Source: Capronia americana (lineage: Eukaryota; Ascomycota; Eurotiomycetes; Chaetothyriales; Herpotrichiellaceae). From it: a DNA stretch of 64,000 bases. The stretch is from contig JADWQD010000001.1 of NCBI GenBank assembly GCA_016110215.1, forward strand, positions 310,001 through 374,000, in the 5' to 3' direction. This document shows positions 45,724 through 56,700 of this stretch, piece by piece. Each line of letters begins with the position of its first letter. Position 1 is the stretch's first letter. The notes beneath the pieces are model-generated. The model worked only from the letters and a program-made list of their open reading frames with translations, was not told the origin of the DNA and did no database searches. Made by a program: the position numbers and the translations under genes.

Positions 45724-46980
45724 ATGGATGCCCGAGTCGACACGCTGTCGGGCCGCTTTGGTGGGCAATGGGCGTTTCTCACCACGCCGCCCACTGCTGG
45801 ATCGAGGTCTCTCCCGCACTCTTCCAGCTACCTACGAAGCGACCGCAGCAATATCTCTCCGCTGCCCACGGCACTGCACTTCCACCAGCTCAATGCTTCT
45901 CGTTCCAGCCTCCCCCGGCACGCACAAGCCACGTCGGTCGGCGGTCGCAGCTCAACTACAACTATACCCACTCACCCCGTCCTCGTTCGAGTCCACTCCG
46001 CTGATCCCATTCTGCAAATTCGTCCTACGAGACGCCCGGCAAGACCCCGTCGCAGGCTCAAAAACGGAGGCATGGATTTGCCGTCCGAGGAAGAGTTCAG
46101 CATACAAGGCATTTTGGCGGCAATCGCAGAGGATATCGAAGACGACGTCGATGCAATAGCGGAGATACTCGGGCGGAGCAGGCTGGTCCTGGCCGATCAA
46201 CATGAGAGCCACATGCCTCCGCAGGGCGAGATCAGAGCTATAGGCGGTCCTTTGCAAGCCGTGGCCGAGGCGAGCGCGAGCAATGAGAGGCTGGCCGCCA
46301 CGGACGACGTTCTCATTCTGCAAGAAGACGCCAGTCTCGTCGAAGGGAGCCACGCTGGCTCTGCGGCGTACGGTCTGCTCGAGAGGCTACAGATCGTGCC
46401 GGGCACGAGACGGATGCGGAGTGATATCCCTAGGTCGGTGGCCTCAAGACCCGCCTCAGGGTCTGTCCGACACTACTCTGCACCTCCGATCCGGCCTGTC
46501 GTCCCGGCGGCAGTTGAGGATATCGGGGCCTCCGCAGTTGCCCCGTTGTCACAGTCATCGCGGCGGCTACTCCAGAGTAGCTTGGACGACGATAAACTGC
46601 AAGACTCCCATCCAAGGACCACAGATGCCGTTGTGGCGGAAACATACCTATCCGCCGCAGCGAACGCAGTCACCGTGTCTGATCCACCGGTCGTCTCGGA
46701 GGCTGGCCGACACTATCCGCTGTACAGCTATGACTACAGTGAGCTGTTCGAGGGTCCAATGTTTCCTCTCCCACCACATCAAATGACCTTTCGTGAAAGA
46801 CTACAATCGTTCATACCGAGGATAGATTTGCCAAATCTGGTGTCATGGGTCCAAGGACACGATTCGCATGTTATCAGTGCAGAATCACAGCTTCGAGAGA
46901 TTCTACAGAGACAGCGACACGTAAGAGGTCCAAGAAGCAACCAGGGGCCGATTAGGGAGAGTCCTGAGATGTACGAATAA
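45724..46980 (+). CDS. conserved fungal protein of unknown function
   Basis: A single-exon gene of 418 residues. Most of the protein is polar and probably disordered. A conserved-looking block at about residues 120-170 contains FSIQGILAAIAEDIE and a downstream ADQHESHMPPQGEIR motif, which recurs in ascomycete proteins of unknown function as far as I recall. A second tract near the C-terminus (FRERLQSFIPRIDLPNLVSWVQGH) could be amphipathic. No enzyme motif, signal peptide or membrane helix is evident. A possible regulatory or scaffold role is only a guess. The long open frame and the ATG at its start support a real gene. Overlapping open frames in other phases are shadows. Confidence 0.7.
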   Translation: MDARVDTLSGRFGGQWAFLTTPPTAGSRSLPHSSSYLRSDRSNISPLPTALHFHQLNASRSSLPRHAQATSVGGRSSTTTIPTHPVLVRVHSADPILQIRPTRRPARPRRRLKNGGMDLPSEEEFSIQGILAAIAEDIEDDVDAIAEILGRSRLVLADQHESHMPPQGEIRAIGGPLQAVAEASASNERLAATDDVLILQEDASLVEGSHAGSAAYGLLERLQIVPGTRRMRSDIPRSVASRPASGSVRHYSAPPIRPVVPAAVEDIGASAVAPLSQSSRRLLQSSLDDDKLQDSHPRTTDAVVAETYLSAAANAVTVSDPPVVSEAGRHYPLYSYDYSELFEGPMFPLPPHQMTFRERLQSFIPRIDLPNLVSWVQGHDSHVISAESQLREILQRQRHVRGPRSNQGPIRESPEMYE

Positions 46981-48270
46981 GGGCATCAGCTACATGCGGC
47001 GCCAGTGCGTGCTCGAACGCCTCCCCATGCAGTCAATTTGTGGCCTCTCCCGTCCCATATGACGTTAGGAAATGCCATGAGCTGTCTCATCCTGTATCCC
47101 GAGCTGGCATCAGTGCGGTTCGATTGCCGCGGCATCTGGTCCGAGCTCACCAACAAATGGACCTCCTAGCTCTCTGAACATTAGCCAGTTCATGCCTATG
47201 CACTCGCGGAACATTTACGGTAGACGAGAGTGCATGTCAGGTACAGTCTCAGTCGACCTTGAAGTCTGTCTCAGGCTCGGGATTGTCAGGCGGTTCATCC
47301 TTATGACCAGCGCGCACCGTCGAGCACAGGTGCCGGACCTCAGATGTGATCCCGGCAATGGACCATTCAATTCTGCTAAACGCTCTCGGAAATCGGAAAT
47401 GCTCCAAAGTCCCAAATTCTAGGTATACACTTGCAGTATTGAACATGGATCCTCCAAGGTGGGACGGCTATGTATTCATGCTGGACCCAGCCTTGGGCAT
47501 CGCCCATTCTACCCGTAAGAGCCCCCGATACGCAACGATGTCAGGGCACGACGTGAGGGTTGGCAGCTCAGGAGCTTGGAAAAAAGCGCAGCATTATTTC
47601 CAATCACAGAGCCTGCCATGAAGCCCATCAGCGAGTCTGCTGCTCTCGACTGGCCTTACCGCTTTGTGGCGTATAGCCGGCAGCCGGCACACCAAATAGC
47701 AACAAAGCCTTCATTACGCGCAGAGTCGTAATGATGCATATTCTATCTGCTTTTGAGGGGGCTCTGCCTTCTCCAGAACCTAGTGGACAACAAGATATGT
47801 AAGGACAGAGCTCACAAAAGTTGACTGCAGCAACATTCAGCAATTGTTTGCGATGATCAAATAGGTCTTCTGCATCTCATCTACTGAGAGGGCCGTTGTA
47901 CAGTATGTTCGACTCTGCAGAGCAGTCAAGTGTATAACTTACTGACTTTTGAACAAAGTCATCGTCACTCCTACGTTGGCAGTCGCATGTTGCGGCAGTA
48001 CCAGTATATTGAATTAGGCTGCAGCCAAAGGGACTGCTGCGCTTCAGTCAAGGCCTGCTGGGCAAATGCGATGTTGTGGTCAAGGACTCTCAATGCCATG
48101 CCATGCCAGTTTACCGAGATTTACAAACAATCGCGTATTCTTGGCCTCAAAGGACGGGGACTACGTTGAATCGGATTGTGAACAGTTCTACATGCTTTCC
48201 CGTTCAACAACGGATCCCGAATCAGACAAGTTCTACCCAGCCAAGAGGTGTATTGCTTTCGTCGTCGATA
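46981..48270. other. 1.29-kb intergenic region
   Basis: Downstream of two convergent genes (plus at 46980, minus at 48271). Short frames of 60-90 codons occur without domains. A long 3' untranslated region is possible. Confidence 0.45.
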
Positions 48271-49996
48271 TCACGACTTGATCTTGATCAAGACCGTCTT
48301 GGTCTCCAAGAAGTTGTCCAGAGAGTGTCCGAACCCTTCTCGTCCCACACCACTGCTCTTATAGCCTCCAAATGGCATGTCCCGAGCAATCATGGGACTT
48401 GTGCAGTTGACGCCCACTGTGCCCGCTTCCAGCGCTTTGGCGAATCGCAGCGCCCGATCGATGTTCTTGGTGTAGACCGATGAATACAACCCGAACTCGC
48501 TATCATTTGCCTTGGCGATGACTTCCTCCTCGGTCTTGAACGTGTTGATGTTGACGACGGGCCCGAAAATCTCCTCCTTCATCACCGCCGCCTCCTCGGG
48601 CGAGTGGAGGAAAACCGTGGGCGGCACGAAATAGCCCTGCTCACTGGCCCCGGAAAGCCCGCTGACCTCCTTGGTCCCACCCATAGCGAGCGTGCTGCTG
48701 GCCTTCCCCGCCTCGATGTACTTCTGCACCGTGTTGTACTGGGCCTCATCCGCTTGGGGGCCATGCGTGGTCTTCGCGTCCAGCGGATCCCCCGCGGAAA
48801 TCTTGGCGAACTTTTCCTTGAACGCCTCGACAAACCGGTCGGCAATCGTGTCTTGGACGTAGATCCGGCTGTTCGCCATGCACACCTGCCCGCTGTTGAA
48901 CTGGATGCTATGCTGGGTCTCCTCGACCGCGGCCTCGAGATCGCAGTCGTCGAACACCACTGCCGGCGACTTCCCCCCGAGCTCGAGCACCACGTGCTTG
49001 AGGTTCGACTTGGCGGCCGCCGCCTGGATGAGCCTTCCCGTGCGACACGACCCCGTGAAGCTCAATGCCCGCACATCCATGTGCGACGAGAGGATGGCGC
49101 CGGACGTGGCCCCGTGACCCGAGATCACGTTGAGCACGCCCGCGGGGAACCCGGCGCGCGCGACCAACGTGGCGACCTTGGCCGACGTGAGCGGCGCCTT
49201 CTCGCTGCTCTTCAGCACGACCGTGTTGCCCGCGGCCAGGGCCGGGGCGACTTTATTCGCGAAGAACACGAGCGGCACGTTCCAAGGGATGATGGCCGCG
49301 ACGACCCCGTACGGCTGCTTGAAGGTCATGTTGACGAAGCCGGGGGTGTTGAGGCTGCTGACGCCCTGGGCCTCCCAGCCCGTCTCGGCGTAGTGTTCGA
49401 ACGTGGCGGCCGCGGCGTGGGCGTCAAAGTACGTCGACACGGGCCGGCCCATAGAGAGCGCTTCCAGGCGAGAGAGCTCGTCGCTGGCCTCGTGCAGCTG
49501 TGCGGCCAATTTCTTGAAATATACGCCCCGATCGGCCGGCGAGAGGGCCGACCAGGCTGGGAAGGCGGCTTTGGCGGCCGCGACAGCGGCGTCGGTGTCT
49601 TGTTCGCTTGCTTCGGAGACTGTAGTGCGCTTCGTTAATAACAGTCGTACCTTTTGAGTAATGCAACGCGGCTGTCCAGCTGTTGTTGACACCGGTAGGG
49701 GAGAGAGAGGGGGAGAGAGCTTACCATCAGCAACCACTTCCCTCGTTGCCGGCGATTTTATCTGAAATGTCTTGCCGTCGGAGGACTCGGTGAACTGGTA
49801 GTAGTAAGAACGTCAGTCGTTGATCCCGAAGTGTTAGGTCTCGTGCCGTCTCCTCTCCTCTCCAGCAGAGCAGAGAAGGGCAGGGCAGGTCAGGGCGGTT
49901 TGTCTACCGTAGAAAGAAATCAGGAATGTATAGAGTACGCACCTTGCCATTGATGAAGAGCCTTGTCTCGATCTTGTCAGTTGCTATCGAACCCAT
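48271..49996 (-). CDS. aldehyde dehydrogenase (ALDH superfamily)
   Basis: Three exons, 49996-49943, 49794-49725 and 49619-48271, give 490 residues, the standard ALDH length. The catalytic Cys is in SGQVCMANSRI and the general-base Glu in LELGGKSPAV. NAD(P)-binding IIPWNVPL and SFTGSCRTGR are present; the usual GST after SFTG is replaced by GSC. EIFGPVV and DMPFGGYKSSGVGREG complete the family pattern. It should oxidise an aldehyde to the acid with NAD(P)+ in the cytosol. The tight spacing and same strand with the 51.1-52.9 kb cleavage oxygenase suggest an aldehyde product of that enzyme as a possible substrate, which is inference. The start at 49996 gives an 18-codon first exon. Confidence 0.92.
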
Positions 49997-51096
49997 CTTG
50001 GCGGGCGAACTGGTTGATTGGTATGGTATGGTATGTGATCGATCGGGATGCGATTTCTCAAGTACAGTACCGAGTATATACTTGACAAGGTCGAGCGCAC
50101 GATCCGATCTCTTGGGACGCAGAGATAAGAGGACAGTGTCTCGTAGAATTAACGATACAGTGAGAAAAGTATCTCTACACAGTTACTCTCTGTGCTCTTT
50201 CTTTCTTTCTTCAGCTTGGAAAGTAAGTAACTCAGTATCAAGAATTCAGTAAGCAAGTACCCGCGGGGCAGGTAAGTGGACAAGTCAAAGTGAGTGAGTG
50301 AGCGATCCAGATCTTTTGAAGGACCACGTACTCGGTACTGTTTTAGATATGCCGCTACATATGTACAGTGAGTGCTCCCTGTGAAGCGAAGGGAGTAGAA
50401 TTTCACACAAGTGCCGATCGAGCCCCAAGGTCCTCTGCGTCTGCCTCCCTATCTGGCTTATGGGTGGTGGTTCACCACCCGGCCGACCGCCGGCGTTAGC
50501 ATGCCGTAGCAGAACAGAGCAGAGCAGACCAGCATAGGCAAATGGGAGGGGGGGAGGCGATTCCAAGCCGGCTTGTGAAATCGAACGAACGAACGAACGA
50601 ACGCAAACGTGACAGTCACTGCACACTGACTTGCCTGATTTACTGGGTACAGTATCGGATGAGGCACCCGAAGTTCCCGCGCGGCAGGTGTGTTTCCGAT
50701 GGATTTTCTTTCTTTCAACTCTACTACCTGCGCTCCGTACGATCTGCGGCAACGCTCCGAGCGTATGGGATCGGTCCCGTTGGCCTCCGTTCCAGCTTTC
50801 GTGGGCTTCGTGGGGCTCCCTTCTGGGGTCCCACACTCCTACTACTGTACATACATGCCTACTCGTACGAGTGAGTAGGCGGGGACTATCCTACAGCAAT
50901 GCGATTTTAAACGATTCATTTACTCCGACCTCACTCCTCACTACTCACTACTCAACCATGGTAGCAAGAACATGCATGATATGAATTCGGGCGCTTGGAT
51001 TTATACTAAGTACAAAAGCAACCACCCAAACTTCCCCCAGTGCGAAATAATCTCCCGGTCTGCAACATCCCATCTCTTGCTTACTCGACGGTGATT
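49997..51096. other. 1.1-kb intergenic region with simple repeats
   Basis: Upstream of the aldehyde dehydrogenase and downstream of the cleavage oxygenase. It contains a (TGGTA)3 run at about 50018-50033, CTTT and GTGA runs near 50200-50300 and the CGAA repeat at 50582. Open frames in it overlap in all phases and no gene is supported. Confidence 0.5.
50582..50603. repeat. CGAA tetranucleotide microsatellite
   Basis: Five head-to-tail copies of a four-base CGAA unit in non-coding sequence upstream of the aldehyde dehydrogenase. Confidence 0.85.
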
Positions 51097-52872
51097 TCAG
51101 TGACTGCCGACACCGTTCACTCCATTGGACGCGGCATCGTTAACCCCGTTATGGCCGGATTGGCCATTTTCCCGCCGTTGTTCTATCTGCATCTTCTGCC
51201 ACGGGAGAGGATCCTTGGCCGGCTGCGCAGGCCCGATGTCACCCGACTCGGATCTTCTCTTCTGCCACTCGACAATATCTCGTTCGTCGACAAAGTTCCC
51301 GTGCAGGCCCAACTTCAGCTTGAAGGGCAGGTGAATCACTGCCACAGGTCCCTTGGCCACGTCGAGAGCGTCTAGGATGACAATGTCGTTCCGCAGCACG
51401 TCGAGGTGATTCAGCAAGGCGATGATATAGCCCTCGCCCTCACCACCGCCGTCTTTGGGGATGAAGCTCGGTTCCTGGAATGTGGCTGTCGGGCCCGCAA
51501 AGTAGACGTCCTCTCTCCTGTCGTCCCAGCTATAGTGGCCGATACAGTTGAACAGCCCCCCGGCCGGTGAGCCGCATTTCGCAAAATCGTACGGCTTCGT
51601 CGGGTCAACCTTGGCCTGCCAGAAATGATTATACTTCTTCGTCACCCATCGGTCGTCGATGCGCGAGAACTCTCCATTCGTCAGCCAGGTCTCGGCGGGA
51701 GTGACTCTCGTGCCTGACTCGGCCTTCGGGTCGAATATCCACCGCGTGGTGGGACTTTGTAGCTGATTGCGTTTCGCCAGGGGTCCTTCTTTCTCCTCGA
51801 GCGGTGGGAAGAAGAAGAATACATTGCCATCGGCGACGGTGAGGTCGAACACGATGTGCCCGTCGGAGTTCTCGTAGCAGCCGGCGATGTGCCCGTGGAA
51901 GCCTGTGGACATCAGCAGCTGGATTGAATCTGGTGTAGGGAAGAGATACTCACCATTGTCCGCTCGGAACCACTTGATATCCTCCGGCTTGCCGCCTCGT
52001 CTCGGCACGACGCCGTACCACTGGTCCTCCTCGGGATCCCACGCCCAGTGATTCTTGCCGCTCTTCAACGAATCCATCCCCGTCCACTTGATCGGCGTCA
52101 ATGGTAGCACCATGTAATTCTCACTGACACCGCAGTCGTGGATCATCCCGCAGAATGGCCCCTTATACCAGCATTCCTCTGTCTTCTTCCCGTCCTTGTC
52201 GATTGTCCACACCACGATATCGTTACTCCCGTCATGGCCATCTCCACCTGCCTCATACGCAAAGCAAAGCATCTCCCCGGTCTTTGGGTCGAATTTCGGA
52301 TGCGCAGTAAACGTCGGCGTGAGGATCTGCCCCTCAAAATCATATCGTCCGATAGTCTCCAGCGTCACAGGGTCCATAATGTACGGTGGCCCATCCTCCT
52401 TACTTGCCAGCAACACGCCTCGCCAGAACGTAATGTTGGTGTTCGCCGCCGTCCTCACAACGCCCTTCACGGTCTCATTGTCTGTAAATGGATTCCTGTA
52501 ACGGCCGAAGAGTGCCCTTTTCGCGGACGTTTCATGCTTATATCGATCTGTCTGCACGTATCGTTGCTTGAAATCGGCATGCCCATCTTTTATGCGGATC
52601 GCCGTCACACTGCCGTCGCCGTTGAAATGAATGTCATCTTCGAAGATGGGCGGGAAGCGGTGGTCCGGTTGGATGCGATAGAATGTGCCGTTGATTTCGG
52701 GCGGGATCGTGCCACTGTATTCGAGGTCGAAGATGTCGCCTTCAATTCTCGAAGGTTTGTTGAAGCCCTGGAAAACAGGCGTGTCAGGGTAGGTGACGGG
52801 GAGTGGGTTGCTCTTGACGCCTGATTTGTACGACTGCACGAGTTGAGGTGCGAGGTCGTAGATGTGTGCCAT
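51097..52872 (-). CDS. carotenoid/stilbene-cleavage oxygenase (RPE65/CCO family)
   Basis: One long frame from the ATG at 52872 to 51097. The true product is probably two exons, 52872-51954 and 51902-51097, giving 574 residues. The interval 51953-51903 is a 51-nt intron (GTGAGT...CACAG) with no stop and a length divisible by three, so it can be misread as coding. Removing it joins WFRADN to GFHGHIAGCYE. Iron-binding His candidates are in TAHPKFD, MIHDCG, GFHGH and LHGNFVDERD, the spacing of the non-heme Fe(II) beta-propeller. Enzymes of this family split C=C bonds of carotenoids, stilbenes or lignin-like phenylpropenes with O2 and give aldehydes. The substrate is not readable. No signal peptide is seen, so the cytosol is likely. 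Confidence 0.9.
   Translation of the reverse strand: MAHIYDLAPQLVQSYKSGVKSNPLPVTYPDTPVFQGFNKPSRIEGDIFDLEYSGTIPPEINGTFYRIQPDHRFPPIFEDDIHFNGDGSVTAIRIKDGHADFKQRYVQTDRYKHETSAKRALFGRYRNPFTDNETVKGVVRTAANTNITFWRGVLLASKEDGPPYIMDPVTLETIGRYDFEGQILTPTFTAHPKFDPKTGEMLCFAYEAGGDGHDGSNDIVVWTIDKDGKKTEECWYKGPFCGMIHDCGVSENYMVLPLTPIKWTGMDSLKSGKNHWAWDPEEDQWYGVVPRRGGKPEDIKWFRADNGEYLFPTPDSIQLLMSTGFHGHIAGCYENSDGHIVFDLTVADGNVFFFFPPLEEKEGPLAKRNQLQSPTTRWIFDPKAESGTRVTPAETWLTNGEFSRIDDRWVTKKYNHFWQAKVDPTKPYDFAKCGSPAGGLFNCIGHYSWDDRREDVYFAGPTATFQEPSFIPKDGGGEGEGYIIALLNHLDVLRNDIVILDALDVAKGPVAVIHLPFKLKLGLHGNFVDERDIVEWQKRRSESGDIGPAQPAKDPLPWQKMQIEQRRENGQSGHNGVNDAASNGVNGVGSH
51903..51953 (-). other. probable stopless 51-nt intron in the cleavage oxygenase gene
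   Basis: Minus-strand GTGAGT donor and CACAG acceptor with 51 nt in all, divisible by three, and no stop in frame. The 17 residues it would add fall between two conserved parts of the family at the third iron-ligand His, where other members have no insertion. Confidence 0.8.
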
Positions 52873-53701
52873 TGTGCATAGAAATCGAATCACCCGGGAA
52901 AAATGTGTGAGTGGCCGCGACGTGCTCCTATTCTGTTGACTCGTACTGCGCACTCTTTCATCTCCTCATTTCATCTTACCGTCCATTTATATCTACGACA
53001 ACAACTGCAGATATACCTATAACTTGCCTCGTAAGTAAGACAACCTGTTCTCACCTCAGTTGCTTCCAGCATCCGTTCTTGTCTTGTTAACCTACTTCCC
53101 GTATCGGGGTGGAATATGCATCGAAGCAAGAGTGAGAGTCGGTTGCTTCATGTCCCCGAATGCCGGCATGTGGATTTGCCAGAACTGCCGGTCTAGACAT
53201 GTGCCAGTGGATCTGGACTTCAGCACATCCATTATCAGATTTTGGAATGGATGTTCAGAAACGGGTGATTCTCCAACTCTTCCCTGCATGTCCATGATCC
53301 TCGCATGCTCTGAATCTGGGGTGTGGGGTAGGCGCTCACCTCCCCGTTCTGTACCTCGTAAGATCACGAACTTGTTGCATCATCTGCGTTGCAAGAGGAG
53401 AGGCGCATGTTGAATTTTGAAAGGTCTGACTTCGAAGAAAAGGACCAAAAACAGGTGAGAAAAGCGCAGTCACGTGTCGACATCTCTGCCTCAGACGATT
53501 GGTCGAAATTCTGCGTCTTAGTGGCTGTATGTCCCGCCGAAGCTCCCCCAGGTTGACTTAAAAGTCCGCCGTAATGCTCATGCATGAATCAACACGTGAA
53601 CTTGACAACTCATCAAGAGCAAGGCAGCATCAGCCTGATCCAGGTCAGGCTGAAAACCATGACCTTAACCACCATGAGTCGTCGTCACGAAGACGAACTT
53701 C
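52873..53701. other. divergent intergenic region, oxygenase and NLR pseudogene
   Basis: An 829-nt gap. Short open frames without domains. Both promoters would lie here. Confidence 0.45.
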
Positions 53702-56700
53702 ATGGCGGCCAGCACGAGCTCGGCTCTCTGGAAGACCGCGTACTCCAATGCGGCACTGTACACCGAATGGTCCAAGTTTGAGAAGATCGCCGTCCGCGAG
53801 AAGATCATACCAGACTTCAGCAGCCTTGTCGCACCCGGCGATAGTACGAGCCCTCTCGCAGAACCCAGAGATGTCCTTATTGCATCCTTACAATCGATGA
53901 AAGATCAATCAGAAAAAGCCAAAGCAGCCAAGAACCGAACACTCCACCAGATCGTGGACAAGGTGCTTCCAGTGTTGACTGGCATCAAGGACCTTGGGAA
54001 TGCTGTGACTACGCTCAACCCGTTTGCTAGACTTGGTTGGGGTTTGCTTCAGAGCATTCTTGATGCAGTGGTCAAGGGCCGCGACAAACGAAATATAGGC
54101 CGCGACGCAATTGAGCCCCTGACGGACCTTGTCTCGAGGTATCAGACGTTTGAAGCTACCTATCTCGTATCGGACGCTCGCCCCAATTCGCGAACGCTAC
54201 TCGAGAACGCTACTCGAGAACGCTCTTGTCAAACTCTTCACCTCAATTCTAAAGTACCACGCTTCTATCGTCATACTCCAGATCCGCGCCATGGAAAGGT
54301 GCCTTTGGCGATATCTCGAAAATACCAGTTACAGAACTCTACAAGGAGGTCAAACAACATGAGGACGAGTTCCTGAAGTTGAATTCCGTTGTTAGGTGGG
54401 ATGGCGTGGACACCCACTTTGACAGTCTGACGATCTTGTTGCAAACTCTAAGGAGCGACCTCGGGAAACCATTCGTCACGGTTGACGAGATCAAGGATCG
54501 AGTGAATTATCTCTCAGTCACGATGGACGCATCGAAGCGTAGCAAGATACTGAATTGGATCTCACCTATCAAATTCGAATCAGCCCACAATAAACCCAGT
54601 CGATCCGCCTATCCTGGCACTGCTGACTGGTTGCTCGGACACGCGGACTACCTAGAATGGTGCCACTCGTCTCGGGACTCTATCTTTTGGTTGAAGGGGT
54701 TCATGGGGGAGTGGCAAGAGCTGTGTCGCTCATGTCGTGATCCAGACCTTGCTGCAGAAGGCAGAGCTCCTAACAACTGGTGCAGTAAGGGTTCTCTATT
54801 TCTACTGTGACGGCACTGATGCTGAGGCGAGTAAACAACTCGATGACGCGGTCTACATCATACGATGTTTTTCTCAAAGAATTAGCCGATGAAGGATGCG
54901 GCAATTCTTTGGATGAACGCATTATCCGCGCGTACGATGAGAATCACCATAAGTCTGATCTGTCACTCAATAGGTGCAAGACCTTGTTTTCCGATCTTGT
55001 AGAGAAATTCGCCACCTGCTTTATCATCATCGACGGACTTGACGAGTGCCAGCAAGAAATCCGATCCGAGCTGCTGCTGGCCCTCCAAGACATTTGCACC
55101 AGTTCCGATATACCCGTCAAGCTATTTATCTCAAGCAGAGCTGAGGTTGACATCGAAGATTGGGTCCAAGCCCTGGCAGATAATGAGAAGTTCTGCGTCG
55201 ACATCAGCAGCTACAATACAAATCCACTGAGCTTGGTTATAAGGACCAGCGTGGAGACTGCCGCCAAAAAGCCAGGCCTACGTGCAAAGTATGCCTCCGG
55301 CGGCATTTCTCGCTGTAACCAAGTCATTGCAGTTCTCGAAAAGCATGCTGGTGGTATGTTTCGCTGGGTGGAGCTCGCGCTGCAATACTTGCATTCCAGC
55401 AAGAATTACCAGGACATGACAGATCGATTGTCCCAGATCTCAACGCTGGGTGGCAGATTCTTCGACCTTTACCAGGAGATTTGGCAAAGAGAGGTCGAGA
55501 GTCTGCCGGATGGATCAAAGATTGCGCTCAAGACAGCATTATTCATGCTGTTGTACGGACAATCTAACCTAATGGCTCCGCCCCCACCTTTGATGGCATA
55601 TCCCCATGGGCATAGGGAGCGGTATGTATCCATCGAAATTCCCAGCGCGAGTTCATTCGCTCGGAGAATAAGCATCTCCGCGGTAGATCCTGAAGGTGTA
55701 CCGGAGCCTGGAGCTTCGTATTCTATTCGAGACATTGCCGCGCTGTGCCCGGGCCTAACAAGTCTGCGCAGTCGACCTGGTAGCGACAATCTTGTCTTGT
55801 ACATTCCCCATTTTTCTGTCAAAGAGTTCCTGGTCAAGAAGCAAGCGGCGGTTTTCTCGCCACGCGCAGGGCACTCCTTTCTGGCCTCCCTTTGCATGCA
55901 GCTATACCTCGACGAGACACCGACATCAAAACCAGTATCGTACAAGCAGTCTGATTTCAGCAGATATGCTTATCTAGGATGGATCGAGTACTTGTGCCTA
56001 TTGTGTGCAGCGGTACAGAGCTCCCTTCAGGAAGCTCTCAAGGACGACAGCTTCTTGAGCGAAACGCTCCAAGCCTTCCTACTTGAAGGCTTTGCTACGC
56101 CGGGTTTTACCAGATGGAATAACCCCAATCAAGGCTCTAGGACACAAACATCCTCCAGTACTTTCCCCTTTCACACTACTCCGACATCCTCTCTACCTGC
56201 CCGCATTGCTCTGGATATATGCTGGGATGACCCTACCATACCGACTGACATTGTGGATGCCCGTTCCATTTGTCACTATATTGGTCCTTCTCGATGCCGG
56301 GACCGGCCTAGTTAGTTCATGGACGCGAAAAGCAAAATCAGCATGTTGGCCTTTGCCATTATATGCAGATCTCTGGGAGCCATCGAATATCTTGCGAAGC
56401 GCAGCGTGGACCTTAATGGCTCGAGCTACGGAGGCGATCTCGGGACAATATGCATTCGCGGTGAAATGGGATTATTAGGCTGCTTCTCTTTGCCCGTGGC
56501 CAGGGCTTCGAAGGCTGAGACTCTGACCTGCCTGATCCACTATGGCTATCACCTCCATCCTCCAGGCTGGGATGAAGCATCGGGGACTTTCCTCGAGGGC
56601 GATGACCACATGAAGTTGATCTTGAGAAGCGACAGCCTGTTCGAGAAAGATGTTTTCGACCTCCTGGTGGCACATGGATACCAACCTTCAAGCCTTCCCG

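Noticed and set aside
48604..49638. 344-codon plus-strand open frame
   Set aside because: It is antisense to the aldehyde dehydrogenase, which has its full set of conserved residues.
52138..52824. 228-codon plus-strand open frame
   Set aside because: It is antisense to the cleavage oxygenase and carries no domain.
53574..53900. Alternative open frames over the start of the NLR pseudogene
   Set aside because: They overlap the start of the domain-bearing frame at 53702 and have no domain of their own.
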